Assembly (NCBI RefSeq): GCF_014212135.1
Contig: NZ_JACJVQ010000028.1
Coordinates: 1 to 64,000, forward strand
Length of the DNA stretch: 64,000 nucleotides
Reading direction: 5' to 3'
DNA from: Cohnella thailandensis
GTDB taxonomy: Bacteria; Bacillota; Bacilli; Paenibacillales; Paenibacillaceae
A program made the position numbers and the translations under genes. The notes under the pieces were generated by a model. That model saw nothing but the letters and a program-made list of their open reading frames with translations, was not told the DNA's origin and did no database searches. This document shows positions 8,137 through 16,058 of this stretch, in pieces; position 1 is the first letter of the stretch; every line of letters begins with the position of its first letter.

Positions 8137-9921
8137 ATGACCAGATTTCAGTCCATTCACGGACGGCTGTTCCTGATCTTCCTGTTCAGCCTGCTCGGAT
8201 TGCTCCTCATCGTCAGCTTCGTGTATTACCAGAGGGCAACCGAGCAGGTTCGGGACAAGGTCGGGGACGTCGCCGAGAAAAACATTTCGCAGACGGTCGG
8301 CTTGTTCGACCTGATGCTGAAAGGGTACGACAGCGTCACCAAGTCGCTTAACAGCAACAACGAGCTGATGAGGCTGCTGCAGACCGAAAGCGCCGGGGGC
8401 GTCGAAGCCGTGAACCTGGAACGCCGCATTACCGATATTCTCGGGGCGATCTTCTATTCCCGCAACGACATCATCGGGATCCACGTGGTGACGAACTCCG
8501 GCAGGGTGTACAGCTTCGATCTCTCGATCGGCGGGGCGATGCATAACTATTCGGGCCAGACCTGGTTCGAGGAGCTGAAAAAATCGACGGGCGAAATGAA
8601 ATGGTTGGGCGTTTATCCGGAGTCTCTCATGAGCACGGGAATCGACCGGCCTGTTTTTGCGTTCGGGCGCCAATTGTACGAGCTCAGCACGCTGAAGTCC
8701 GTCGGCGTCGTCTTGATCGAGACGGATGCCGAAGCGATCGTCTCCGCGCTTCGCAACGCGAGCCTGGGGCCCGGGAGCAACGTGATCCTTCGCGAATCCG
8801 GGGGGAAGGAGATCATTCGGACCCAGCCGGAGGAAGACGGCATGGCGAGCCTTCCGGACGGATGGCCCGGCCCGCTCAAAGTCGGCGAGGTGCTCGTTCG
8901 GGAACACGCGGGCGCCATGGTGACGGCCGCCCGGATCAGCACGGCCGATTGGACGGTCATCGGGGTAACGCCGAACCGCGAGCTGAACCTGGAGCTGAAG
9001 CAGACCCAGCAATTCCTGCTGACGGTCATCCTCGTTCTCGTCATCGCGGCGACGGTTCTCGCGACGCTCGTCTCAAGGTCGTTCTCGTCCCCGTTCAAGC
9101 GGCTGATCCAGCAGATGAAGCAAGTGGAGCTGGGCAACTTCAAAGGCGAGGTTCGCGTCCATTCCTATCATGAGCTGAACGTTCTCGTGGGCTCGTTCAA
9201 CCGGATGGTGAGGCAGATGGACGATCTGATCGAACGAATCAAGCTGGCGTCCATCAGCGAGAAGAACGCCCAATTGCAGGCGCTGCAGTCTCAGGTGAAC
9301 CCTCATTTCCTGTTCAATACGCTGGACATGATTTATTGGATGCTGGACGAGAGGGAGAACGACCGGCTGGGCAAGATCATTTTATCGCTATCGCGGATTC
9401 TTCGGTTCAGCAGCGATTGGGAGGAAGCGTCCCGGACGACGCTTCGGGCGGAGCTGGAGCAGCTGGAGCATTATTTGACGATTATCGAGACCCGCCTCAA
9501 GGGCCGCGTCCGCACGAGCATCGAAGTGGATGAACGGTGGCTCGGCACGAAGGTGCCGAAGCTGATTCTGCAGCCCGTCATCGAGAACGCCGTGAAGTAC
9601 GGCTTGGAGCCGCTTAATCGCGAGGGAGCTCTTCGCGTCTGCTCCAGGGAATCGGACGGCCGCCTGGAGATCGTCATCCAAGACGACGGGGTCGGCATGG
9701 ACGAAGAGACGCTGCGCCGCATCCGGGAGTCGCTGAAGGATTCGCCGTCCGGCGAGCGGGACGGGCAGGCGGAGCGGCGCGGCATAGGCCTGCTGAACGT
9801 GCATCATCGCATCCGGTTGATGTTCGGGGAAGCCTACGGACTCGGTATCGAGAGCGAGCCGGATCGGGGAACGACGGTCGTCGTTTCGTTTCCGATAGAG
9901 AGAGGAGGGAACGCTTCATGA
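8137..9921 (+). CDS. YesM-type sensor histidine kinase
   Basis: This 594-residue membrane kinase has a helix near residues 9-30, a roughly 250-residue extracellular sensor, a second helix near 290-315 and a HAMP linker. The His_kinase module (PF06580 type) has NPHFLFNTLDMIYW near residue 388, followed by VIENAVKYGLEP and the glycine-rich DDGVGMDE and RRGIGLLNV ATP-binding boxes. The ATG at 8137 follows the permease stop by 8 bases. An in-frame GTG at 8125 that overlaps that stop is an alternative. The stop overlaps the next start by 4 bases, so kinase and regulator are translationally coupled. It presumably senses the imported sugar or its binding protein. Confidence 0.9.
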   Translation: MTRFQSIHGRLFLIFLFSLLGLLLIVSFVYYQRATEQVRDKVGDVAEKNISQTVGLFDLMLKGYDSVTKSLNSNNELMRLLQTESAGGVEAVNLERRITDILGAIFYSRNDIIGIHVVTNSGRVYSFDLSIGGAMHNYSGQTWFEELKKSTGEMKWLGVYPESLMSTGIDRPVFAFGRQLYELSTLKSVGVVLIETDAEAIVSALRNASLGPGSNVILRESGGKEIIRTQPEEDGMASLPDGWPGPLKVGEVLVREHAGAMVTAARISTADWTVIGVTPNRELNLELKQTQQFLLTVILVLVIAATVLATLVSRSFSSPFKRLIQQMKQVELGNFKGEVRVHSYHELNVLVGSFNRMVRQMDDLIERIKLASISEKNAQLQALQSQVNPHFLFNTLDMIYWMLDERENDRLGKIILSLSRILRFSSDWEEASRTTLRAELEQLEHYLTIIETRLKGRVRTSIEVDERWLGTKVPKLILQPVIENAVKYGLEPLNREGALRVCSRESDGRLEIVIQDDGVGMDEETLRRIRESLKDSPSGERDGQAERRGIGLLNVHHRIRLMFGEAYGLGIESEPDRGTTVVVSFPIERGGNAS

Positions 9922-11102
9922 ACATACTCGTGGTGGACGACGAGAGCATTATCCGAGACGGGATCGAGCGAACGATCCGCAAGACGTATCCCGAACACCG
10001 CGTTTATCTGGCTTCCAGCCCGGAGGAAGCGGTCGACCTGCTGAAGACGCTGTTCATCCATCTCGTGCTGACGGACGTTCTGATGCCCGGCATGACCGGC
10101 ATCGAGCTGATGGAGATCTCGCGCAAGCGCCATGCTCACGTGAAATGGGTGTTCATCTCGGCCCATTCCGAATTCGCGTACGCCAAGGAAGCGGTCCGTC
10201 TCGGGGCGAAAGATTATTTGCTGAAGCCGATAGGCAAAGAAACGCTGATCGAGAAAATCAAAGAGCTCGGCGAGGAGGTCGAGAAGGAGAACGAGAGGAC
10301 GAGCGAGACTCAGCTGCTGAAGACGAACCTGAAGCTTCTCCGCGAAGCCGTCTTCGCCCGTTGGGCGTCCGGCCTCGATCTGGGCGGGATCGACTTAACG
10401 ACGTTTACCGGCAGCCATCCGAGCTTTTACCTGATCATGGTCAAAATGGAGAGCGACGCGGATCTTCGGCTCGAGCATTTTATCGTCGAGAACGTGCTGT
10501 CGGAGCTGATCGACTCGGCGGGCAAGGGGTTCGTGGCCAACGTCGACGCCAGAAGCTTGCTCGGGCTCGCGACGCTTAGCGAGGAGGGCAAGCTCTCGAA
10601 GCTGATCGAGCTGCTGCGGACTCACTTGAAACGGTATTTGAAAGTTCCGTTCCAGGTTCTTCATAGCGAGCGGATCGACGACATGGCGACCGTGCCGAAA
10701 CACGTTCAGGCGATGCGCCGGACGTCCGAGTCCCAACATTACGATCATTACGCTAGCGGAGGGGAGAAGGCGATCGAGGTCGCTCTTCAGTACATCCACG
10801 CGCATCTGCCGTCGGAGCTGACTCTCGAGAAGGTCGCATCCGTCGTGTTTCTCAATCCCGTTTATTTCAGCCAGCTGTTTAAGCAGAAGACGGGCCACGG
10901 CTTCAAGGATTACGTCACCCAGCGGCGCCTCGAGCGCGCGATGGAGCTGCTTCGCGATTCCGAGCTGAAGGTCGGCGACATCAGCGAACGGGTCGGCTAC
11001 CCGGACGTCCGCCACTTCTCGCAGATTTTCCGCAAGAAAACCGGCTTCACTCCCTCCGAGTACCGGCAGCACGAGCTGGAGACGGCGGGGAAGGTTGAGT
11101 AA
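9918..11102 (+). CDS. YesN-type AraC-family response regulator
   Basis: This 394-residue protein has an N-terminal receiver domain (VVDDE at residues 5-9, phospho-acceptor Asp in VLTDVLMPGM near residue 54, Lys in LKPIGKE near 106). A middle region of unknown fold follows. The C-terminus is a double helix-turn-helix AraC domain from about residue 290, with YFSQLFKQKTGHGFKDY and the second helix ISERVGYPDVRHFSQIFRKKTG. It should be the cytoplasmic partner of the upstream kinase and control this ABC operon. The start overlaps the kinase stop (ATGA). Confidence 0.92.
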   Translation: MNILVVDDESIIRDGIERTIRKTYPEHRVYLASSPEEAVDLLKTLFIHLVLTDVLMPGMTGIELMEISRKRHAHVKWVFISAHSEFAYAKEAVRLGAKDYLLKPIGKETLIEKIKELGEEVEKENERTSETQLLKTNLKLLREAVFARWASGLDLGGIDLTTFTGSHPSFYLIMVKMESDADLRLEHFIVENVLSELIDSAGKGFVANVDARSLLGLATLSEEGKLSKLIELLRTHLKRYLKVPFQVLHSERIDDMATVPKHVQAMRRTSESQHYDHYASGGEKAIEVALQYIHAHLPSELTLEKVASVVFLNPVYFSQLFKQKTGHGFKDYVTQRRLERAMELLRDSELKVGDISERVGYPDVRHFSQIFRKKTGFTPSEYRQHELETAGKVE

Positions 11103-11108
11103 AATCAC

Positions 11109-11138
11109 GCGCCTTCGATGTCCGAGGACGACGAAGGC
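11109..11138. repeat. Left copy of a 30-bp direct repeat (terminator hairpin)
   Basis: These 30 bases are identical to 12011-12040. Each copy contains CGCCTTCG paired with CGAAGG(CG) and an inner GTCC/GGAC stem, so each is a hairpin. This copy follows the response-regulator stop and has lost the last two bases of the right arm (GC replaced by AT). The two copies bracket the hicAB island. Confidence 0.9.
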
Positions 11139-11179
11139 ATTTCATATAATTAAATATTCAATGGGCTAATCCGAGCTTG

Positions 11180-11209
11180 AATTATGATACTGCATGCAGT
11201 ATCATAATT
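11180..11209. promoter_or_regulatory. Perfect 30-bp palindrome, probable HicB operator
   Basis: The half-site AATTATGATACTGCA is followed immediately by its exact reverse complement, giving 15-bp arms with no spacer. It ends 50 bases before the hicA start. A degenerate second copy (GATATC and GGTATTA) lies at about 11219-11239. HicB-type ribbon-helix-helix antitoxins normally repress their own operon through such palindromes. Confidence 0.8.
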
Positions 11210-11259
11210 TCAACATCATGATATCACATACGGTATTATGCTGTGGAGGTGTAACCTGT

Positions 11260-11478
11260 GTGCCCAGGATAGAAAAGCTCGTGGAGAAGATGAAGAACCA
11301 ACCACATAACATAAGGTATCCAGAAGCCGTTAAGGTTTTGGAGCATTATGGTTATCAATTGGTTCGAACAAACGGCTCTCATCGTCATTTCAGAAATTCT
11401 ACGGGGATGTCTAAGACAGAGAGATCAGTAAGGTTTACACGGGGGAGTTCACCTTTATTTCGAGGAGGGTGCAGGTGA
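11260..11478 (+). CDS. hicA: HicA-family mRNA interferase toxin, C-terminus atypical
   Basis: This 72-residue protein starts with a GTG preceded by GGAGGTG at 11245-11251. Its N-terminal 50 residues match HicA: PRIEKLVEKMKNQP, then VLEHYGYQLVRTNGSHRHFRN, where the GSH histidine is the catalytic residue of the double-stranded-RNA-binding-like toxin fold. After FRNSTG the sequence no longer looks like HicA. The usual basic strand and the VYVKDVL-like last helix are missing and are replaced by an SRT-rich tail. Inserting one base near 11405 would give STGDV and then a stop. It may be a decayed toxin or a sequence error. HicAB modules degrade mRNA in stress when HicB is lost. Confidence 0.75.
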   Translation: MPRIEKLVEKMKNQPHNIRYPEAVKVLEHYGYQLVRTNGSHRHFRNSTGMSKTERSVRFTRGSSPLFRGGCR

Positions 11479-11486
11479 AGGGTGTA

Positions 11487-11840
11487 ATGGAAAAAAACTT
11501 GGAGTATTACTTGCGTTTGGACTATACGATGATTATCAAACATGTTTCTGATGAATCAGGAACCTATTATCATGGGAAATTTGTCGAGTTGGAGGGATGC
11601 CAGAGTACGGCAGATACAATAGATGAATTGGTTCAGAACTTAAACGAAGTAAAGAAAGACCATATAGAAATCAAACTTGAATATGGCGATCCAATTCCCG
11701 AGCCTAGGGAACTTCCAAGCGGAAATATTATGCTTAGAATGCCTAGAACTTTGCATAGAGACTTGATTGATAATGCAGAACGTGAAGGCGTCAGCTTGAA
11801 TCAATATATACTGTACAAATTAAGCGGAAAAGCTAAGTGA
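11487..11840 (+). CDS. hicB: HicB-family antitoxin with C-terminal ribbon-helix-helix
   Basis: This 117-residue protein has the HicB partial RNase-H-like fold (YYHGKFVELEGCQSTADTIDELVQNL). Its C-terminal RHH-type DNA-binding segment is LRMPRTLHRDLIDNAEREGVSLNQYI. The ATG at 11487, with GGTGAAGGG upstream, is preferred to the GTG at 11469 that would overlap hicA. It should neutralise HicA and bind the palindrome upstream. The AT-rich composition is unlike that of the flanking genes, which suggests transfer. Confidence 0.9.
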   Translation: MEKNLEYYLRLDYTMIIKHVSDESGTYYHGKFVELEGCQSTADTIDELVQNLNEVKKDHIEIKLEYGDPIPEPRELPSGNIMLRMPRTLHRDLIDNAEREGVSLNQYILYKLSGKAK

Positions 11841-11872
11841 CGAAAACCTATAAAATTTAAGGAGTTGTACCC

Positions 11873-11911
11873 ATGAGAGTTATATTAATTTATAAGTTTA
11901 AGTATGATTAG
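11873..11911 (+). other. 12-codon open frame with a strong ribosome binding site
   Basis: TTAAGGAGTTG precedes ATG 11873, and the frame ends at a TAG after 12 codons. The near-ideal start site suggests the truncated head of a former third gene of the hicAB island, or a leader peptide. There is no further support. Confidence 0.3.
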
Positions 11912-11948
11912 TGTTTTGAATATATGTTTAGTTTATAGGTTAACATGA

Positions 11949-11990
11949 CGAGGACCCTACGCATATTGCGGACGGTTCTCGTTTGGTTTT
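11949..11990 (+). terminator. Terminator of the hicAB island
   Basis: CGAGGACC (11949-11956) pairs with GGTTCTCG (11974-11981) with one G-T pair, and TTTGGTTTT follows. Confidence 0.65.
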
Positions 11991-12010
11991 ATGGGGTAGA
12001 ATTTGCACAA

Positions 12011-12042
12011 GCGCCTTCGATGTCCGAGGACGACGAAGGCGC
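12011..12042. repeat. Right copy of the 30-bp direct repeat; terminator shared by convergent genes
   Basis: This copy has complete arms, GCGCCTTCG (12011-12019) and CGAAGGCGC (12034-12042), plus an inner GTCC/GGAC stem. It sits 12 bases beyond the stop of the minus-strand DsbA-like gene. It is probably the original bidirectional terminator between that gene and the response regulator. Confidence 0.85.
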
Positions 12043-12053
12043 ATAGGCATGGG

Positions 12054-12686
12054 TTAAGCTTTCTGCTCTTGAATCTTCTCGAACGCCCGCACGAATTCCG
12101 CCGCCGGATAAGCGCCGGACAACCCGAACTTGTTGTCGATAACGAAGAACGGCACTCCGGAGATGCCCATCGCGCGGGCTTGGGCCAGGTCCCGTTCGAC
12201 CTCCTCGGCGCCTTCCCCGTTCTCTAGTCTCATGCCGATTTCATGGGCGTTCAAGCCGATGTCCGTCGCCACCTCCAACAGCACGTCGAGCTTCGCGATA
12301 TCGCGGCCGAACTCGAAGTAAGCGGTCATGATGGCGTCGATCCACATCTGACGTTGCTTTTCCGGGAGCAGGGCGGTCACCCGGTGGGCGAGCACCGTGT
12401 TCGGCATACGGGCGACGCGGTCGAACCGGAATACCAGGCCGACGTTCGCTCCCGCCTCCGTTACGCGCCGCGTCATCTCTTCCAGCTTCGGCCCCATTTT
12501 CCGTTCCATGGAAGCTTTGAACGGAAGTCCCTCCGGCGGGAGGGAAGGGTCGAGCAGGTAGGCGCGGTGGCTTACCTCGATCTCTTCCGCCGTCCGTTCC
12601 GTCCAGAGTTCTATTGCGTCCGACAGATTCTTCATGCCGATTCGGCACCATGGGCACACCATGTCGGAGTAAACTTGAATATGCAT
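12054..12686 (-). CDS. DsbA-family (FrnE-like) thiol oxidoreductase
   Basis: This 210-residue cytoplasmic protein has a thioredoxin fold, with the CPWC active site in SDMVCPWCRIG at residues 7-17, a helical insert, and the cis-proline region MGISGVPFFVIDNKFGLSGA near residue 175. This is the pattern of FrnE/YwbO-type DsbA family proteins (2-hydroxychromene isomerase-like thioredoxin superfamily). The ATG at 12686 is preceded by GAGGTGATC. Longer in-frame upstream ATGs lack a ribosome binding site. The gene is convergent with the regulator upstream of the hicAB island. The redox partner is unknown. Confidence 0.88.
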   Translation of the reverse strand: MHIQVYSDMVCPWCRIGMKNLSDAIELWTERTAEEIEVSHRAYLLDPSLPPEGLPFKASMERKMGPKLEEMTRRVTEAGANVGLVFRFDRVARMPNTVLAHRVTALLPEKQRQMWIDAIMTAYFEFGRDIAKLDVLLEVATDIGLNAHEIGMRLENGEGAEEVERDLAQARAMGISGVPFFVIDNKFGLSGAYPAAEFVRAFEKIQEQKA

Positions 12687-12833
12687 GCGATCACCTCGTC
12701 GATCGGAAAGTTTCGCCTCCAGTATGACAGACGGGGACAAAGGATACAATGCGCGTCAAGAGGGGTAAAAACGGTATGAACGGGCATCATGAGACAGATG
12801 GCCCGCCGCCCCGCGGGTCGGCGCGTTTCGGTG

Positions 12834-12868
12834 TTGACAACCACAACTGTAATTGATATTATTACAGT
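12834..12868 (+). promoter_or_regulatory. Promoter with overlapping palindromic operator of the Rrf2 regulator
   Basis: TTGACA (12834-12839) is 17 bases from TATTAT (12857-12862), a near-consensus sigma-A promoter. ACTGTAAT (12846-12853) and its exact inverse ATTACAGT (12861-12868) overlap the spacer and the -10 box. Such a position would block polymerase, fitting autorepression by the Rrf2 protein encoded 25 bases downstream. Confidence 0.8.
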
Positions 12869-12892
12869 ACGAACCGGAGGAGGCGGCAGACG

Positions 12893-13318
12893 ATGAACAG
12901 TGAATTCATTATTGCGGTCCACAGTCTCGTGCTGCTGGCCCATCGCGAGGACGGAATGGCATCCAGCGAGGAGATCGCGGCGAATGTCTGCACCCATCCC
13001 GCGCGAGTCCGCAAGGTTCTCGGCTGTCTTCGCAAGCTCGGCTACGTCTCGACGAGAGAAGGGTCCGGAGGCGGCTACCGATTGACCTGCGACCCGATGG
13101 AAGTCACGCTCGCGGACGTTTACCGCGCCATGTCGGCAGGCTCGCTCATGCCGAACTGGTGCTCGGGGGATCCGGAGATGGACTGCATGGTCGGATCGAA
13201 CATGCAGGACGTGATGAACTCGGTGTTCTGCGGGGCGGAGAAGCAGCTGGAAGCTTATTTCTCCGATATTACGATCGGAGGCATGCTGCTGAACATCGCG
13301 CAGAGGCAGCACGTCTAG
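12893..13318 (+). CDS. Rrf2-family transcriptional regulator
   Basis: This 141-residue protein has the Rrf2 winged helix: N-terminal helix with FIIAVHSLVLLA, recognition helix THPARVRKVLGCLRKLGYV, and wing STREGSGGGYRL. Cysteines occur later (WCSGDPEMDCMVG and VFCGAE), but the CX5-8CX5C cluster signature of IscR/NsrR is not obvious, so it may be a thiol- or ligand-sensing YwnA-type member. The start ATG follows CCGGAGGAGG. The near-consensus promoter carries a palindrome that is probably its own operator. Thioredoxin lies 100 bases downstream on the same strand, so redox control of trxA is possible. Confidence 0.88.
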   Translation: MNSEFIIAVHSLVLLAHREDGMASSEEIAANVCTHPARVRKVLGCLRKLGYVSTREGSGGGYRLTCDPMEVTLADVYRAMSAGSLMPNWCSGDPEMDCMVGSNMQDVMNSVFCGAEKQLEAYFSDITIGGMLLNIAQRQHV

Positions 13319-13419
13319 CGATCGGATGGCGCTAGGATGCAACGGGAGAAGTACAGGGCCCGATCATCATATAGAGCTGAGATTTGCTAATCATACCTTT
13401 CTAGAAGGAGTGGAGTAAC

Positions 13420-13731
13420 ATGGCAGTAGTAGTAACGAAAGACAACTTCAACTCTACCGTGTCCGAAGGCGTAACCCTTCTGGACTTCTGGGCTCCTTGG
13501 TGCGGACCTTGCAAAATGCAGCTTCCGATCGTCGAGGAGCTGTCCGAAGAGCTTAAGGGATCGGCTACGGTCGGCAAGATCAACGTCGACGAAGAGCCTG
13601 AACTGGCTTCCCAATTCGGCGTCATGAGCATTCCGACGCTGATCCTGTTCAAGGACGGCCAACCGGTCGACAAGCTGGTCGGCCTTCAAAGCAAGGATTC
13701 CCTGAAGAACAAGATCCAGAACCAAATGTAA
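13420..13731 (+). CDS. trxA: Thioredoxin
   Basis: This 103-residue protein is a full-length classical thioredoxin. It has the active site FWAPWCGPCKM (residues 23-33), conserved Asp in the central strand KINVDEEP, and the cis-proline loop MSIPTLILFKDGQ. It reduces protein disulfides in the cytoplasm using thioredoxin reductase. The ATG follows AGAAGGAGTGGAG. A strong terminator follows. Confidence 0.96.
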   Translation: MAVVVTKDNFNSTVSEGVTLLDFWAPWCGPCKMQLPIVEELSEELKGSATVGKINVDEEPELASQFGVMSIPTLILFKDGQPVDKLVGLQSKDSLKNKIQNQM

Positions 13732-13751
13732 ATCTTGCCCGGAGCAACGGA

Positions 13752-13796
13752 ACGCCCTCCATTCGGCTTAATCGGCCGCATGGAGGGCGTTTTTTT
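13752..13796 (+). terminator. Intrinsic terminator of trxA
   Basis: ACGCCCTCCAT (13752-13762) pairs with ATGGAGGGCGT (13780-13790), followed by seven T residues. Confidence 0.92.
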
Positions 13797-13860
13797 GGTT
13801 CGGTGCGGCGCGCCAGGGCCAAGGCGTAAGTTCCTTGCCGGGGCGGTTGCATTCGGGAGA

Positions 13861-14571
13861 TTAGATGGTCCATTGGCCGTGGGCGACGGCGACGAGCTTC
13901 CATTCCGGTCCGTAGGGGGTGAAGACCAGAATCAGGCTCTCCCAATCATGCCCTTCCAGGTCCTTGTCGAACCCGGGAAAATGATATTCCACGAAAGAAG
14001 AGTTCGGGTAGATCTCCGCTGCGTTCCAAGCCGTATTGCCGGAGCTGGCGAGCTTGCCCACGGACACGACCGGCGCGTCCGCAAAGTCTTGGTCGTAGAC
14101 GAACTTCTCGAAGTAGTCCCGGAAGCTCAGTCGGATTGGCTCGCCGGAGCCGTCGTAAGAACCCCAGTTCAGGGCCGTATCATCCTTGAAGGACGGGAAT
14201 TGATCGGCTTGGAACACGAGATCCGTCTTGTCGTCGAGATGCGGATAAGGCGAGAAACGAAGACCTAGCTCGGTATCGGTCCAAGAGGACAAACGGCTCA
14301 GATCCCGGTCGCGAAGCGCGCCTACCACCTCGTCTGCCGCCGCGGCCAGCGACTGCTCTTGAGGGGTTAGGGACGATTCGGATCCGGAAGGGGCGGCCGA
14401 TGGGGTGCCGGAGTTGCCGGATTCGGCAGGAGACGCTGACTGGGTAGCTTCTGCATTGGCAGACGGAACATCCACGGTACCGGCGTCGTTGTTTGTCTTA
14501 TCGCCGGCTCCGCAGCCTGCCAATAGAAGCGCAAGAAGACTCGCCGTAAGAAGCGAAAGCATTCCGCGCAT
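13861..14571 (-). CDS. Uncharacterised lipoprotein
   Basis: This 236-residue protein has a lipoprotein signal peptide with lipobox LLAGC (residues 16-20). A low-complexity Ser/Ala/Pro linker to about residue 70 leads to a globular C-terminal domain. No known family was recognised. The C-terminus (SLILVFTPYGPEWKLVAVAHGQWTI) resembles the end of small secreted domains found in Bacillales lipoproteins of unknown role. The gene faces convergently the trxA terminator and is divergent from the membrane molybdopterin enzyme. Confidence 0.7.
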   Translation of the reverse strand: MRGMLSLLTASLLALLLAGCGAGDKTNNDAGTVDVPSANAEATQSASPAESGNSGTPSAAPSGSESSLTPQEQSLAAAADEVVGALRDRDLSRLSSWTDTELGLRFSPYPHLDDKTDLVFQADQFPSFKDDTALNWGSYDGSGEPIRLSFRDYFEKFVYDQDFADAPVVSVGKLASSGNTAWNAAEIYPNSSFVEYHFPGFDKDLEGHDWESLILVFTPYGPEWKLVAVAHGQWTI

Positions 14572-14795
14572 CTTGATTCATTCCTCCTTCTGAAGCGTTT
14601 CGTAGATCTAGTTGTCGGTTTTCTTTTTAGACGCAGGTTTGGTCAAGATGTTCCGGTCTTATCGGGTTGGAAAAAAATATTTGGCGCTTCCCGACGGATT
14701 TCGAGACAGGATTAGGCGGGTTCGTTCATGTAATGTACATAGAAGGGTGGTATAATTTGGCGGCGAAGGATTCGGTTAGAAACGGAGGGGATCGA

Positions 14796-16058
14796 ATGGG
14801 CGGGCGAAAAAGACCCGGACTCGGCAAGCAGCTGGCCGAGCTTCATCGATGGAACGCCTGGCTGGTCGTCGTTCTGGCCGTCAGCGGCTTGCTCTTGTCT
14901 TGGGGAGCGGCTCGCGGCTGGCTCGGGGAAGGAAGGGTATGGCTGAAGCAGCTTCATATTTATATCGGGCTGATCACGGCGGTCATTCTGGTTCTCTACG
15001 GTCCGCTGATGAAGCGCCATCTGAAGCAGATCCGAACGCGGCCCAGACAGAAGGGCAACCTGGCCGTCGTGCTCGTCCTGCTCGTCGGCTGGCTGCTGTC
15101 GGGCATCGTGCTCTGGCAGTTCCGCCATCTTCCGCCTCGTTGGTCCAACGGAGCGTTGGCGGTTCACGACCTGCTGACATGGGTTGGACTCCCTTACATC
15201 GCTTATCATTCGATTACGCGTCTTCGTTGGGCGAGGAAGCCCGAGAAACGCGCGATCCGGACGACCGAGGAGCCGGAACGGGCGGCTCCCGGAGGGGAGC
15301 CTCGCCGGGAGCCGGCGTATTCCGCCGCGGAGCCTCAAGCATGGATGAGCCGCAAGCAGTTCATCCAATGGTCGGTCGGGCTGGCGATAACGGTTGCGGT
15401 AGTCCCCCCGTTCTTCCGATGGGCGGGCCGTACGCTCGGGGATTTCGGGCCGTCGGAAGCGGGCGGAATGACGAAGGAGACCGATCCGAACCGAATGCTT
15501 CCGCCTCCAGAGCCTTTGCCGGATTCGGCGAATGTAATAGGCGGGGGAGCCCAGGGGAGATTCCGGGTGTACACGGTAACTCCGCTGCCGAAGTTCGATT
15601 CGGCCAGCTGGTCGTTTACGATAGACGGGTTGGTGGACAATCCGATCAAGTGGAATTGGGGGGATTTTCTCCAGCTTAAACGGGTCGTGCAGGTCAGCGA
15701 CTTCCATTGCGTGACGGGATGGTCGGTCTATCATAATACGTGGGAGGGCGTTCCTCTCTCGCAGTTGCTCTCCGCCGCGGGAGTGAGGCCTGGGGCCCGC
15801 TTCGTCAAGTTCTATTCCGGGGACGGGGAATACACGGATGCACTGTCGCTGGAACAGGCGCAGATGGAAGACGTGCTCGTCGCGGTGCTTCACGACGGCA
15901 AGCCGATTCACCGCGATTACGGGGGGCCGGTTCGCCTGATCGTTCCGAAGATGTACGCTTATAAGTCGGTTAAATGGCTGGAGAGGATCGAGCTGATCGA
16001 GGAGCCGCATTACGGCTACTGGGAGGTTCGGGGGTACGATAACGACGCTTGGGTTTAA
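14796..16058 (+). CDS. Membrane molybdopterin oxidoreductase: heme-b-like domain fused to a sulfite-oxidase-type domain
   Basis: This 420-residue protein has two parts. Residues 15-150 form four predicted membrane helices. Each carries or borders a histidine (LHRWNAW, QLHIYIG, AVHDLLTW, AYHSITRLRW), like diheme cytochrome b subunits such as MsrQ/YedZ or b561. A basic cytoplasmic linker ends in SRKQFIQW before a fifth helix. After it comes a molybdopterin domain with the cofactor cysteine in SDFHCVTGWSVYHNTWEGVP and the GPVRLIVPKMYAYKSVKWLERIEL end. The ATG at 14796 has AACGGAGGGG upstream. This is the arrangement of MsrP and MsrQ in one chain, so a role in electron transfer to an extracytoplasmic substrate is inferred. 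Confidence 0.85.
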   Translation: MGGRKRPGLGKQLAELHRWNAWLVVVLAVSGLLLSWGAARGWLGEGRVWLKQLHIYIGLITAVILVLYGPLMKRHLKQIRTRPRQKGNLAVVLVLLVGWLLSGIVLWQFRHLPPRWSNGALAVHDLLTWVGLPYIAYHSITRLRWARKPEKRAIRTTEEPERAAPGGEPRREPAYSAAEPQAWMSRKQFIQWSVGLAITVAVVPPFFRWAGRTLGDFGPSEAGGMTKETDPNRMLPPPEPLPDSANVIGGGAQGRFRVYTVTPLPKFDSASWSFTIDGLVDNPIKWNWGDFLQLKRVVQVSDFHCVTGWSVYHNTWEGVPLSQLLSAAGVRPGARFVKFYSGDGEYTDALSLEQAQMEDVLVAVLHDGKPIHRDYGGPVRLIVPKMYAYKSVKWLERIELIEEPHYGYWEVRGYDNDAWV

